In this document: one piece after another, positions 10,904 through 21,193 of the stretch
Layout of the letters: every line of letters starts with the position of its first letter
Position numbering within the stretch: position 1 is the first letter of the stretch
Assembly (NCBI RefSeq): GCF_014066305.1
Contig: NW_023501106.1
Coordinates: 62,001 to 126,000, forward strand
Direction: 5' to 3'
Length of the DNA: 64,000 nt
Origin: Letharia columbiana
Lineage: Eukaryota > Ascomycota > Lecanoromycetes > Lecanorales > Parmeliaceae
The notes under the pieces: generated by a model
The model's database searches: none
Seen by the model: the letters and a program-made list of their open reading frames with translations, nothing else
What the model was told of the DNA's origin: nothing
Position numbers and translations under genes: made by a program

Positions 10904-11948
10904 AACACTTTCCTGCAGTGAATTTTGACTTGCTACAAGGGCGTGGCGACTATAACCGAGTTTGATAGGTCTGACCTTCGCTCTTCTGACAGTCTACCTC
11001 TCTGCTCGAAATCTCAAAAACGCCTTGGCCTCGGATAGTCATCTTTTGGGTTTGCCTATTGTTGCATTAGCACAACAACCCTTAGGAAGACATATAACAG
11101 GCAGGATGCGATGACAATAGAAAGGGTATAGATTGGGTGTCTCAGGTCTTTTCAGTTCTTTTTTGGTCTTCAAGCTGCAGGCTCTTCAGGCTTTCAATCT
11201 TTCAGGAGACCACCAACAGAGCGAAATCCATAGCACGCCCAGACAGTCTTGTTTGCAATTGTCTCGCCTGCTCTATCTTACTGTACACCACTGCCATTGA
11301 CGAAGATTCGGCAAGGAACAGTAGAATCAAAGTTCCATTGAGTGGTCCATTTTGAATGTACACAAAGGATACAGAGTATTCTGCTCATTGACTTTGAACA
11401 GTCCCCCTTGCTGATGTGCCAACCAACAAGACTGCCAGAGGCTTGCCAGAATTTGCATACCCAATTTGGTGTTAGGTCTGCCCGCTAGACGGAAAACTAT
11501 AAAGAGCTCTTGTGCGGTCAGACCTTTTACCATTGTTGCATCATTGACACCGTGTACAGCATTTCAATAATTTGGAAAAGATTGTAAATTACAGCCATGA
11601 ATGAAAGCACTTACCATTCAGATTGTCACTTCGCAACCCTGATAACCTGAACACGGCCAATTCAGCTGCTTCGTGTTACTGATGTTTCTTTGCAGAGCAA
11701 TCGGATCTCAAAGGTGGATGAAAGAGTGATTGGCATCCGAATTGAATTAAGGTCGGGTTTAGAATATGTTACCCGCTTCCCGTATTTTATTCACGGGGCT
11801 AGCAGGCTAGCAATACCAGTGTAGTAATCGCTGTAATTATTTGGTACCTCCTTCCAATGCTCTGATTCACTCCTTTGAGGTCTGATATTATTTCAGGCTT
11901 CACGCAGGTAGCATCTGTTCAAGTGAATCCTGCAAGTTGTTCTGGGCT
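10904..11948. other. intergenic, about 1 kb without a supportable gene
   Basis: Several short frames occur on both strands at 11137-11533, but none carries a domain, a splice-linked partner or a convincing start. A short GGCTAGCA direct repeat lies near 11800. The downstream part is presumably the promoter of the SCY1-like gene. Confidence 0.45.
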
Positions 11949-14736
11949 ATGGATTTCCTCAAATCAGCCGTAGCCTCTGCCATCTCCAAGGACCCTCCTT
12001 TTCCTTACAAGTTTGGTGACAGGTTGACTGTAGATCAGTCAATCTGGGCTCTACATAACGGCACGAAGCGAGTGTGTGTACTCCAGAAACTATGTATCAA
12101 ATATCTCTGACTCGTGTGCGCCTTTCAAGGAAAATGGGTCGGATTGCAGCATCTTCGCATTCGATGTTACCGCAGATAGATCCCGCTTACCACTCGCTCG
12201 GAATGCAGTACGAAAGATGCGAACATTGAGGCATCCGGGAGTGATAAAAGTCTACGATACAGTCGAGGTACAGCCATCATACCGCGGAGAAGGGACATTG
12301 GGGCAAAGTCTGATACATATGATAGACAGAGACATACATCTACGTTGCTACCGAGAGAGTCACTCCTTTAGAATGGTCAGCAAGACGTAAAAGCCTGAGT
12401 GTAGAAACTTCGAAATGGGGCCTCTTCAGTATTGCAGTATGGTATTCGAGGGTTCTGGAAAATGGGAAGCATATTAAACGTTTTCCCAGAATACGTTATC
12501 ATTCATCAACGACGAGGCTTCTTCTATACATGGAAATGTTCGCCTCTCCTCGATCTTCACCAGCCAAAGTGGAGAATGGAGACTGGGCGGGCTAGAGGTG
12601 CTGAGCTCCCCAGAGGACGACGATGCTCTCATCTATGTCAGTCCTAAGGCAATACCCTCTCGAATAACTTCGCTGACTTTCGAAGAGGTATGGAAGCTTT
12701 ACCCCCAACTCTGGACGGTACGCTCCTCCTGAAATTGCCAAAGCAAGTTGGGACGCGATTAAACGGCATCCGCTTCCCGCAATCGATTCATATAATTTCG
12801 GAATACTGGTGTTTGAGGTTTTCAATGGCAGTTTTATCACTGCTGATCAAGTCGGCCAAACAAAAAATGTGCCGCCAAGTATGCATCAAAGTTACAAGAG
12901 GCTGCTGAATGCCAACCCTAAGGCAAGATTAAGCGTTTCTCACTTTCGGGATCAAGGGAGGCGTAGTGGTGGGTTCTTCGAGACCCCACTGATCAAGCTG
13001 TCGGAAGGCATCGATAGTCTTGGCTTGAAGAGTGAGGGCGAAAGAGAAGAATTCCTGAGGTTCGCATATGAAGAGACCAATAACTATGCTGTGCGCTGAC
13101 TATCCTCCAGCGAGCTAGACGAAGTCGCGGAAGATTTTCCCGAGGAATTTTTCAGCGTGAAAGTACTTCCTGAGCTTCTGAAATCCGTAGAATTTGGAGG
13201 CGGAGGACCTAAAGTCTTCGCATCTGTGATGAAAATAGGAAAAAAGCTCTCTGACGAAGAGTGGGAGTCAAAGATTACTCCCGTTATTGTCAGACTGTTT
13301 TCAAATCCGGACCGAGCAATACGGGTTTGCTTGCTTGATTGTCTTCCCGGTATGATTGATCACCTATCTCAGAAGGTTGTCAACGACAGGATCTTCCCAC
13401 AGATGGTAACGTTCCCGTGCGCCAGCATATTATGATTCACACTAAATCGAACAGGTCACGGGTTTCACAGACGTAGCACCACTGGTTCGTGAACAGACAG
13501 TCAAGGCCGTTCTGACGATTATCACCAAGCTCTCGGATCGAACTATCAACGGAGATTTACTAAAGCAGCTTGCAAAAACCTCGAATGACGAGCAGCCTGG
13601 AATCCGTACTAATACTACCATATGTCTTGGGAAAATAGCGCGTCATCTGGGTACAAGTGTACGCACATTAGAGTTCCTTACGGGCTCCCAAATCACTGAC
13701 TCGGCTTCAGACGAGACAAAAGGTTCTTGTCGCAGCTTTTGCACGCTCACTGCGAGACCCTTTCGTACACGCACGCAATGCAGCCCTGCTTGCACTCGCC
13801 GCAACCTTAGACCTGTTCACTGATGATGATTGTGCTACTAAGATCCTGCCTGCTCTGTGCCCGTCGTTGGTGGACAAAGAGAAGTAGAATATCTCGAGTG
13901 CAGCAAGAATCTTCTAGTCACTGACACTTACCAGGCTTGTTCGTGATCAAGCAAACAAATGCTTTGATGTCTACCTTCAGCGTATACGCAAGTATGGATA
14001 CTCACTTCCGGACACAGTCTTGCCAACACCTGCCATTGTGGTAGCTAATGGTGCTGTCCCACGTATGGGCACGCCTCAAAATGACACGCCAGGATGGGCT
14101 GGTTGGGCAATTTCGTCCTTTACGAACAAATTGGCCACCGCTAGCGGTGACATGCAATCGAAAGCTGTGAAACCTCAGCAGGCAAAGAGTGACAGATCAT
14201 CATCTGTTCCCCCAGCGGCAGATTCTTCTCATCCTCCACTTTCAGCATCAGCATCCATCCTCCATCGCCAGGCTGTTACTGGCACATCCACCCCTGCTCG
14301 AGTGCCAACGCCAACTGAGCAGTGTTTCAAGAATCCCATCGAGGATGACGAGGACGTTGACGAGGCTTGGGGTGAAATGGCTGAAAATTCCTTCTTCGAC
14401 GCTCCAACGGAAATTCAGCCAAATCCAGCTCCCCCAATCAGCTTTGACGATGGTGGCGAGCCGGATTTTGAGGGATGGTTGAAAGCGCAGGCTCAGGCTC
14501 AGGCTAAGTCTAAAGCACCATTCCCTAAGGGATTGACCAAGCCTTCCGCCAATGTCAGCAATGTTAGCAATGGCAGGCAAGCTGTCACAAGAACTACTAC
14601 TACTGGAAGCGTGGGCGCGGGAGTCGGCGCAAAGAAACTGGCGAGTACCATTGCTAAGCCCAAACCTGCGACAACCAAAGCCATCAGCACGAAGCCGAAA
14701 GAAGTGGATGATGATTGGGGCGACGCATGGGACTAG
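11949..14736 (+). CDS. CEX1: SCY1-like pseudokinase (Cex1/SCYL1 family)
   Basis: SCYL1/Cex1 proteins are catalytically dead kinase-HEAT proteins linked to tRNA export at the nuclear pore and to COPI traffic. Nine exons are inferred: 11949-12071, 12130-12267, 12326-12436, 12490-12636, 12686-13059, 13111-13405, 13455-13658, 13711-13883 and 13935-14736, giving 788 residues. The N-terminal kinase-like domain (about 20-270) has KMRTLRHPGVIKVYDT, IYVATERVTPLEW and RYAPPEIAK but lacks recognisable catalytic HRD and DFG motifs. The middle (about 290-560) is HEAT-like, with ELLKSVEFGGGGPKV and SLRDPFVHARNAALLALAAT. The tail is low complexity with Gln/Ala repeats and ends DDDWGDAWD. All eight introns are 49-58 nt; donors include GTCAGT and GTTCGC. 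The in-frame stop TAG seen at 13884 lies in an intron. Confidence 0.9.
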
Positions 14737-15083
14737 TCGTTGTAGTCTGGGATACCTTGTGGACACTTCGCGCGCATAAGCACGGCCTTGGGATAAAGGT
14801 GTTGGCGGAACTGTCCTTCTTTTGGAGGACGAACGCATTCATGAGATACCCGAAGTGTGGATGACCAAGTGTATCTAGAAGAGTGCGACGATGGTCGCGG
14901 GCCTGCAAAAATGCGCTGTGCACCCAATTGTGACGGTTGTAATCGACTTAGACCCCCCTATTGTAGCTCATGAAAAGAACCTTGTATACGTTCCATCACT
15001 GATGCGTATCCTTCTGAACCCCAGCGCCATCGCTGAAATCGAGGTTTCGCACATGATGCTCGTCGTTAATGATTACTTCTTGC
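14737..15083. other. convergent intergenic region
   Basis: The SCY1-like and LST8 genes end toward each other here. No gene seen; expected to hold both 3' untranslated regions. Confidence 0.4.
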
Positions 15084-16182
15084 TCATCTCTCCGAGTAAT
15101 CGTTCAGTGCCACACAAACAGCGCCTCTATGATGTCCATTGTACTGCCTAATGACTGCCTGCGTTCCCAACTCCCACAATCTGGCGTAATGATCGCTGCT
15201 CGCCGTCACAAGATATGCACTATCGGCACTGAATGCGCAATCCCACACCCATCTCTGGTGACTCTCGAGACTCGATTCTAATGGGAAAGCGCCTGGTTTA
15301 CGCTCGGTAGGGAGATTCTCGTTGCCCTTGACAATATGTGGAGCTGCTGGGTCAACGGACCAGATGCGCGCATTGTGATCGGCGCTACATGTTGCCAGAT
15401 GACGGACGTCCGGAGAGAGGAGGACTCGAGTTACGTAAGCGTTATGAGCCTGAAAAGACGTCACCGGTATCAAAGAGGTGATGTCACGGTTCTGGAGCAT
15501 GCGCCAGACGTAAATGTTGCCCTTGGGGGAAGAATGTAAGTTAGCTAGGATTAGTATAGCAGCAGACGGAGCACGCACCGAATTGTTGCCTGCGCATAGC
15601 AACGTTCCATCACTAGCTACCGTAACACTCGACACAGAGACATCTTCCTCCGGAACCAGCTGGTGGGTGCATTTGTTTTCTCCCAGATCCCAAATCCTGA
15701 CATTGCCCCCTCGATCACAAGCTATCACCTCCCCTTGATTTGGGTGGATCACCACATCATTAACAGGGATTCCGTGATCATAGCTTCGCTGAATACTCCC
15801 ATCTTTTGTTTGCCACACCTTTACCCAACCATCTTCAGAACAAGTCACCATCCATTTGCCCTCACAATGAAAAGTGACTCCGGTAACGTTCCCTGTGTGC
15901 CCGGCGAAGGTCATGACAGGACTCGGATTTGAGGAGCGGATATCGAATAGCTTGACTTTTTGATGGCCTGCAGCAGCAAGGTACCGTTTATCGGGAGATA
16001 TACAAAGGCGGTTGACTTGCGATTCGGGATGCTGGATTGTGCGATGGCAGATGCCAGAAAGGGCTTCCCAAAAACGTATCGTGTGGTCGTAACCAGCTGG
16101 AAGAATTGTTAATGCATAGAGTTTGCGGTATGAAATTTGTAGAACTCTTGTGCAACCTACCTGTGCAAAGGATTACACTCAT
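15084..16182 (-). CDS. LST8: TOR complex subunit Lst8, WD40 protein
   Basis: Seven-bladed WD40 protein that binds and stabilises the TOR kinase domain in TORC1 and TORC2. Three exons are inferred: 16182-16161, 16096-15579 and 15521-15084, giving 325 residues. Exon 1 encodes only MSVILCT plus one base. Exon 2 continues AGYDHTIRFWEALSGIC, RYLAAAGHQKVKLFDIR and GHTGNVTGVTFH, all typical of Lst8. The second intron (15522-15578, 57 nt, GTGCGTG...CCCAAG) has no stop and would otherwise add 19 residues between AGNNS and GNIYVW. The last blades include ATCSADHNARIWSVD and LVTASSDHYARLWEL, and the protein ends YNGHHRGAVCVALND. Identity is firm because the whole length matches the family. Confidence 0.95.
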
Positions 16183-16741
16183 GGTCCAAGTTTACTGGGT
16201 GAAGCTGAGATGCGCAATTGTGTTCTCTTTAGTCGAATCGACACACGCAGCCTCGAAGCCTTGGGATCAACGATACAGTAAAGCTTTGATGTCACAGACC
16301 AAGCGCTTATTGAATTATTTGAAAGCCTGCATCAAAAGGCCATTCCAAGGATTTTGTGCGCAAGCTATCTCACACTCAAGCCGCCTTCTAAATGTTTGGT
16401 TACCACCCTTTAACTTTAGTCACTTAGGGCATAAGATTGACAGTACCTTGGATTGTAGCGCTAGGGAGCTGTTGAGAAACGAGTTCTAAATTGGTGTCAC
16501 TAATCGCGCTTATCGCGCAGTCGCGGTAGTCCCGAAGCGAGGCACGACTTCGGACTTGCTTTGCTCTGCATCTTCCACACCGTCGGACATTCTTCCAAAA
16601 CATCTGTCGCTTTTGGTATAATCATCTAGAATCACAGGTTCTGAGTCAAGCATGGGTTCGAAGGTCAAAATGCTACAGCTGGAGCAGCTTGATTGAGGCA
16701 CTCGCAAGCCTGCTGCTCCCTGACAAGAGCGAGGTGAAGAG
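16183..16741. promoter_or_regulatory. divergent intergenic region between LST8 and the 1224-residue gene
   Basis: Both neighbouring genes start here, so promoters for both are expected. Short frames overlap the region but carry no recognisable domain. Confidence 0.4.
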
Positions 16742-19700
16742 ATGACTCCCTCATCGCTCAAGAAGATGAGTGGGGCTCAAGAGAGTAAAGAAGGTAATTA
16801 TGCTTCGTTGGAGAAAACACCATCGGGTAGGTTCACTATTTGCGATCTGGGGCTTACACTTCTCCCCGGATCACAGATTCAGAGAAAGGACGAGAAGGGA
16901 TCAGGGACTGCTGCTGAGAGCGGTCCAAAAAACCCAGCCAAAAAATGTATTGGAAGATCGGAACAATGGAAGTCTTTTGAGACTGGGATCCAACTAAAGC
17001 ATCCAGCCCGGGAAACAGATATTCCCAACGAGGCCAAGAGCCCAAGCAGCTCTCAATATCCTGGTCTAGAATCAGCAAAACCCTCAAATGCGACGGCTCA
17101 AATCAACCGAGAACGGCCCTTCTCTCAGGACTTTTCTGCAAAGGATGGCAGTGGCGTGGTGCAGCACAATGGTAACTCCATCGCCGCAGCTCCATACGAT
17201 GAGCAGATAATGGGTACCGGTGAGGTTAGGAATGCGAACAGCTGTCAAAATGATGACTCTTTTCCTCGTACCGCGAAACGGAGGAAGCTTGGAAGCCGTG
17301 CATGTAACCAAATGCGAGATTCAAAAGTAAACAAAGGAAAAGAAGCGGCATTTGAAACCAACTATAACCGATTTTACGTGCATCAACATCAAGATCTGTC
17401 CGAAATCAATGCTGTTCACTCAGGAAAGGAAAAATCATCAGTTGCAACAATCGGTGTTCCCTTCGGCGGACCCGGAGGAGGCTTAGGATCTAGCAAGCCA
17501 GAATCACGGCCCCAAATCAAACATAGCCCAGACAGTGCTCGTGCTCGTTCTCATCAAAGCACGATTTTAGTATCGGAAGGTATAGCTCTGCATGGCAATT
17601 CTGCCTCAAGATCTCCAGCGAAGCACCAATACTCTGAACCAGGAGAGCTGGCATTGCACCATCATCCTACCAACTCTTCGAAATCTATCTCCACGCAACA
17701 TTGGAAGCATTCGAGCCTGTTCTCTGACACCCCCGCAGACACTCGAACACAAGTGTTGAAGCCCAGGAAGGAAGTGAATAGGTCTTGGACCAATCATTTT
17801 CCGGCCAAGGCGAAAATTCCTCGCCGCGCTAACCTACCCGCCTCTTCTTTACTATCAGCTCCATCCACACCTAGCGAAGATCATCAACATCCACACCCGA
17901 TTAATGCTCTACCAACATCTACGAATCTTCATGCGAATACACCCTCCTCGAGCACACATTATTCACCTTCACTGCTCAAATATCTTAGCCTGTCAATAGC
18001 TTCCAATCATCCGTTAGACCTTTGTGCTCAAGAGAATACCTTTGACACTGCACTTGGTCATAAGAGCCACTTATCTCGAAGACGTTCTGCTTCAATGCCA
18101 AACCTCTCGTCAACGTGGGCACCAATGAATATGAATTCCTCCGACCGTTTCGGGCCAACCTCATTGCCCACTCCACCCCGTGAACGACCAAGCTCGCTCC
18201 CGCCTTATGGGAATGGACCGTTCCTCCAAAACCTTGTCGGCCCTCCTCATGGTCAAGTCGACGCGTCTTTCAAAGCAGACGACTCTTCCGCCCGCAATTG
18301 GCAACTCAATTCGAACTTCCAGGGTCAACACGGCATCAGCCTCTCGGATAGGCAGAGTGTAGCCTTCACACCTAGCCTTCATCCTCGCCAAGCCTTGACA
18401 CAGCCGTCGAACCACCAAGACATGACCGGCCCATCCGTAACCGCAATGGCTGCCGTTGGACCACAGGATAGTCGCCGACGGTTGGAAATAAAACCCAACT
18501 ACAGCCATGAGGAGGTTAAGTCGCTCATGTTCAATTTCGTCCGACAAGCGCAAACGCTAAAAGTAGAAAGCGCAAATTTGCAGTCCTTAAATACTGCCAT
18601 GAAGAAAGGCTTTGAGAGCCTCCAACAAGGAAAAGCTGATCTGATGCAACAGATCCAGCGCTACGAGCGCACTGTTGCACAAAAGGACCAGCAGATTGAG
18701 GCCATGCGAAGACAAGGCTCTTCGCTACAGCACCAGTACAAGCGAATCTGGGACGAACATCACCAACTCCTTGCAACTATACGGAAGGAGAATGGCACTG
18801 GTAACCCTAGCGCAATAGCTAAGAAAATTCGGTGGAATCATTCGCCCAATGCTGTTGGCGCAGCTAGCCAAGGCGATCAATCTAGCGAAAAGGCGTCCCC
18901 AGTGTATTCTGCCAATGGAGCACAGCTACCCATCTCGAGACACGCTTTCGAACAGGCACATACGGGACCCCACCGACATTTTCAGCCAGTATCTGTTCCT
19001 TGCTCATCAGAGGCAAATGTAATCAATGCCTTGAACCGGTCCTTGTGCCAGCAAGGGAACGCTGCCGCATACCACAATGGCGCAAGTCCATCGCAGACAG
19101 CGTCATTTCCTGCTTACCCAAAGGCAAGTGTAGCGAACGCTTCGAGCCGGGCTTTGGTGCAACCACGGTTCGCTGCCGCGAACCCCGACAGCGAAAACTC
19201 ACCGCACGATGGATCCACTAGATGGGTACCTTCAGATCAACCACTCGGTGCCACTGTCCAAACAGTGACGACCAATGGTCAGAACGATCAGCGCCCCACA
19301 GAACATGTACCCACTGAGTGCGTGACCATCGACCTCACGGACGATTCTCAGTCACCCTCGTCTTCGGTACTCCAGACACGTCAATCATCTGTTCAGGGTG
19401 GAAATCCACCCTGCGACCTTCCATCGGGCCAATACCCACCAGATCAATACCCAATAGGGCACGTTGTATCAAGTCAATATCCGTCAGATCCGACCGCACA
19501 GAACCAAATGTCCCAGAGCCAACTACCACCGAACCGAAACTCACAAGACGAGAGCCTGGAAGCCAGGCAAAGTCAAAAGGAAGCATTTGCTCGCATGACC
19601 CAGAAATCTTGTCCCTGGGTCCAAGGAGAAAATCCCTTTAGAAAGGGAACAAAGACTGAACAGCAAGTTGGGCTGCCAAATTCCAGACGACCCTCACAAA

Positions 19701-20416
19701 GCAGCGCGGAGGAACCCGTTTCTTTTGCCCAATCTCCGCAAGCGGGTCGTGTGGCGCCCTTGCCGGAGACCGCGACTGGCCGAAAGACCAAAAAGAAAGC
19801 CCCAGAGAAGACAAAGGTTGCCCTGGACGCTGAAGCTAAAAAGGAGAGGGCGAAAGCTTACAGGAAGACCGCTGCGGAGAAGAAGAAGCGAGAGAAGGAA
19901 GCTGCAAAGCAATCGCTTCCGGACGAGAATATGCCGAACAATGCCATGCGCGCTCAAAAGCAAGGCAGAAGAACAGCCAAAGGAGAAAAACGCCTGGAGC
20001 AAGCTCGAAACCCGTCGGAAGAACCCGGTTCACGGGAGCCTCAAAAGACGCTAGATGGTCGATTGTATCAAGACGACGCTGGCGTCCAGCAAGTCTTACA
20101 CGAAGAAAGCGTGAGGCAAGAGGCGTCGGATGACCACGATTCGCTTTTCGGAGAGAGTGAAGCGGAGGGCCGGGAAGATGCAATTTCACCAGATGCTGAC
20201 ATTTTCATGCACGACGACGCTGCTGCCACGGAGCAAGATAGGGAGGCTGCATTTGCGGCAGAAATCGAGGCAGAATTCGAAGCAGATGTAGATGCTGGAA
20301 GAATGGTAGGTTTCGAGCAGGGTGATGCGTCCAGTGGCCAGACCTCTGACCCAATCGCCCCACCCAACAGCGATGATGGATTTCATGATTTCTCTGAGGA
20401 GAGCGAGGAGGAATAG
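16742..20416 (+). CDS. Large disordered protein with coiled coil and SUMO-interaction-like motif
   Basis: Not recognised. An uninterrupted 1224-codon frame, one of the longest in the window. The first 570 residues are Ser/Pro/His/Asn-rich and probably unstructured, with a nuclear-localisation-like TAKRRKLGSRA near 180. Residues about 585-685 form a likely coiled coil (EEVKSLMFNFVRQAQTLK and onward). Around 755-820 two related segments, ANVINALNRSLCQQG and ASVANASSRALVQP, suggest an old internal duplication. Near residue 860 is VTIDLTDD, matching the hydrophobic-acidic pattern of SUMO-interacting motifs. Gln/Tyr/Pro repeats (QYPPDQYP, QYPSDP) follow, then a Lys/Arg-rich helix at about 1010-1060 and a strongly acidic tail ending DFSEESEEE. 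The first methionine is used; MSGAQESKE nine codons in is an alternative start. Confidence 0.75.
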   Translation: MTPSSLKKMSGAQESKEGNYASLEKTPSGRFTICDLGLTLLPGSQIQRKDEKGSGTAAESGPKNPAKKCIGRSEQWKSFETGIQLKHPARETDIPNEAKSPSSSQYPGLESAKPSNATAQINRERPFSQDFSAKDGSGVVQHNGNSIAAAPYDEQIMGTGEVRNANSCQNDDSFPRTAKRRKLGSRACNQMRDSKVNKGKEAAFETNYNRFYVHQHQDLSEINAVHSGKEKSSVATIGVPFGGPGGGLGSSKPESRPQIKHSPDSARARSHQSTILVSEGIALHGNSASRSPAKHQYSEPGELALHHHPTNSSKSISTQHWKHSSLFSDTPADTRTQVLKPRKEVNRSWTNHFPAKAKIPRRANLPASSLLSAPSTPSEDHQHPHPINALPTSTNLHANTPSSSTHYSPSLLKYLSLSIASNHPLDLCAQENTFDTALGHKSHLSRRRSASMPNLSSTWAPMNMNSSDRFGPTSLPTPPRERPSSLPPYGNGPFLQNLVGPPHGQVDASFKADDSSARNWQLNSNFQGQHGISLSDRQSVAFTPSLHPRQALTQPSNHQDMTGPSVTAMAAVGPQDSRRRLEIKPNYSHEEVKSLMFNFVRQAQTLKVESANLQSLNTAMKKGFESLQQGKADLMQQIQRYERTVAQKDQQIEAMRRQGSSLQHQYKRIWDEHHQLLATIRKENGTGNPSAIAKKIRWNHSPNAVGAASQGDQSSEKASPVYSANGAQLPISRHAFEQAHTGPHRHFQPVSVPCSSEANVINALNRSLCQQGNAAAYHNGASPSQTASFPAYPKASVANASSRALVQPRFAAANPDSENSPHDGSTRWVPSDQPLGATVQTVTTNGQNDQRPTEHVPTECVTIDLTDDSQSPSSSVLQTRQSSVQGGNPPCDLPSGQYPPDQYPIGHVVSSQYPSDPTAQNQMSQSQLPPNRNSQDESLEARQSQKEAFARMTQKSCPWVQGENPFRKGTKTEQQVGLPNSRRPSQSSAEEPVSFAQSPQAGRVAPLPETATGRKTKKKAPEKTKVALDAEAKKERAKAYRKTAAEKKKREKEAAKQSLPDENMPNNAMRAQKQGRRTAKGEKRLEQARNPSEEPGSREPQKTLDGRLYQDDAGVQQVLHEESVRQEASDDHDSLFGESEAEGREDAISPDADIFMHDDAAATEQDREAAFAAEIEAEFEADVDAGRMVGFEQGDASSGQTSDPIAPPNSDDGFHDFSEESEEE

Positions 20417-21193
20417 ATGACAGAAGATGGAACGACCCGGTTGAGCTGAGCATCATGAAAGTGGTGACTTACACATGTGTTGAACACCGTTGTGTTGAAA
20501 ACCGCATTTGTTTACAGTGCTGGTGGCCCTTTTCCTCAGGTGCTGAAAGCGAGGACACCATTTCGAGACCTGTTCGAGGAGTGGCCAAGCACCGTGAAGA
20601 AGGTCCTGTGTCATATCATGGAAGCGTTGTACATACTGAGAAGCATTAGCAGATACCCAACCTAGCTACTAGCTACCGCAATACATATGATGATCTAACA
20701 AATCTCTACAAGCGGCCGCTGAGTATCTTTAGTGTGGTCTACATCGAAGACGAGATCCTCTCTTGGTCCATAAAAGACCTGGACACATCCGTTCAAGCGT
20801 TTCGTCGTCCCTTTTATTCATACATTTTAGAGCTGTATTGGCGCAACGTCGCAGACGAACACCTTCTACCCTGTTCGTCAACGCAAGTCTGCCTCGGCCC
20901 CTGAACCCCTTCCAATGCAACCGTATTGCTACTAGCTTCTTCAAAGGCTCGTGCAGATCAAAGCATGCTCTACCGGTTATCTAATGGTTAGATAACGGTT
21001 ACAAGAACTCGGATTTCCCAATTCGATGGACATGATACGTGCTGAGCAGTCACTTGTTCATTCTGCCTGCAAATCTAAGTCTATATGAATTGAGCTAGGC
21101 AGAATGGTCCAATCGATGCCCCATTATTGCCTCGTGCAAATTCGAGTAGAACGCCTTTCGCAATGCAAGCCAAACTGTTCGAATGAGTATCCG
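20417..21193. other. intergenic, no gene seen
   Basis: Small frames on both strands near 20760-20980 overlap each other and look random. A short perfect hairpin lies at 20976-20996. The gene to the left ends here and the gene to the right also ends here, so this is 3' flank on both sides. Confidence 0.45.
20976..20996. repeat. short inverted repeat (hairpin)
   Basis: GTTATCTAA, a 3-nt spacer TGG, then TTAGATAAC: perfect 9-bp arms. It lies in a convergent intergenic interval, downstream of both neighbouring stops. A role in 3' end structure is only a guess. Confidence 0.5.

Noticed and set aside
14248..14838. 196-codon minus-strand frame opposite the SCY1-like 3' exon
   Set aside because: Shadow of low-complexity coding DNA; the plus strand is clearly coding.
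16640..16665. GGTTCGA-like tRNA B-box
   Set aside because: No matching A-box, no cloverleaf and no CCA-end context; no tRNA or rRNA gene was found in the window.
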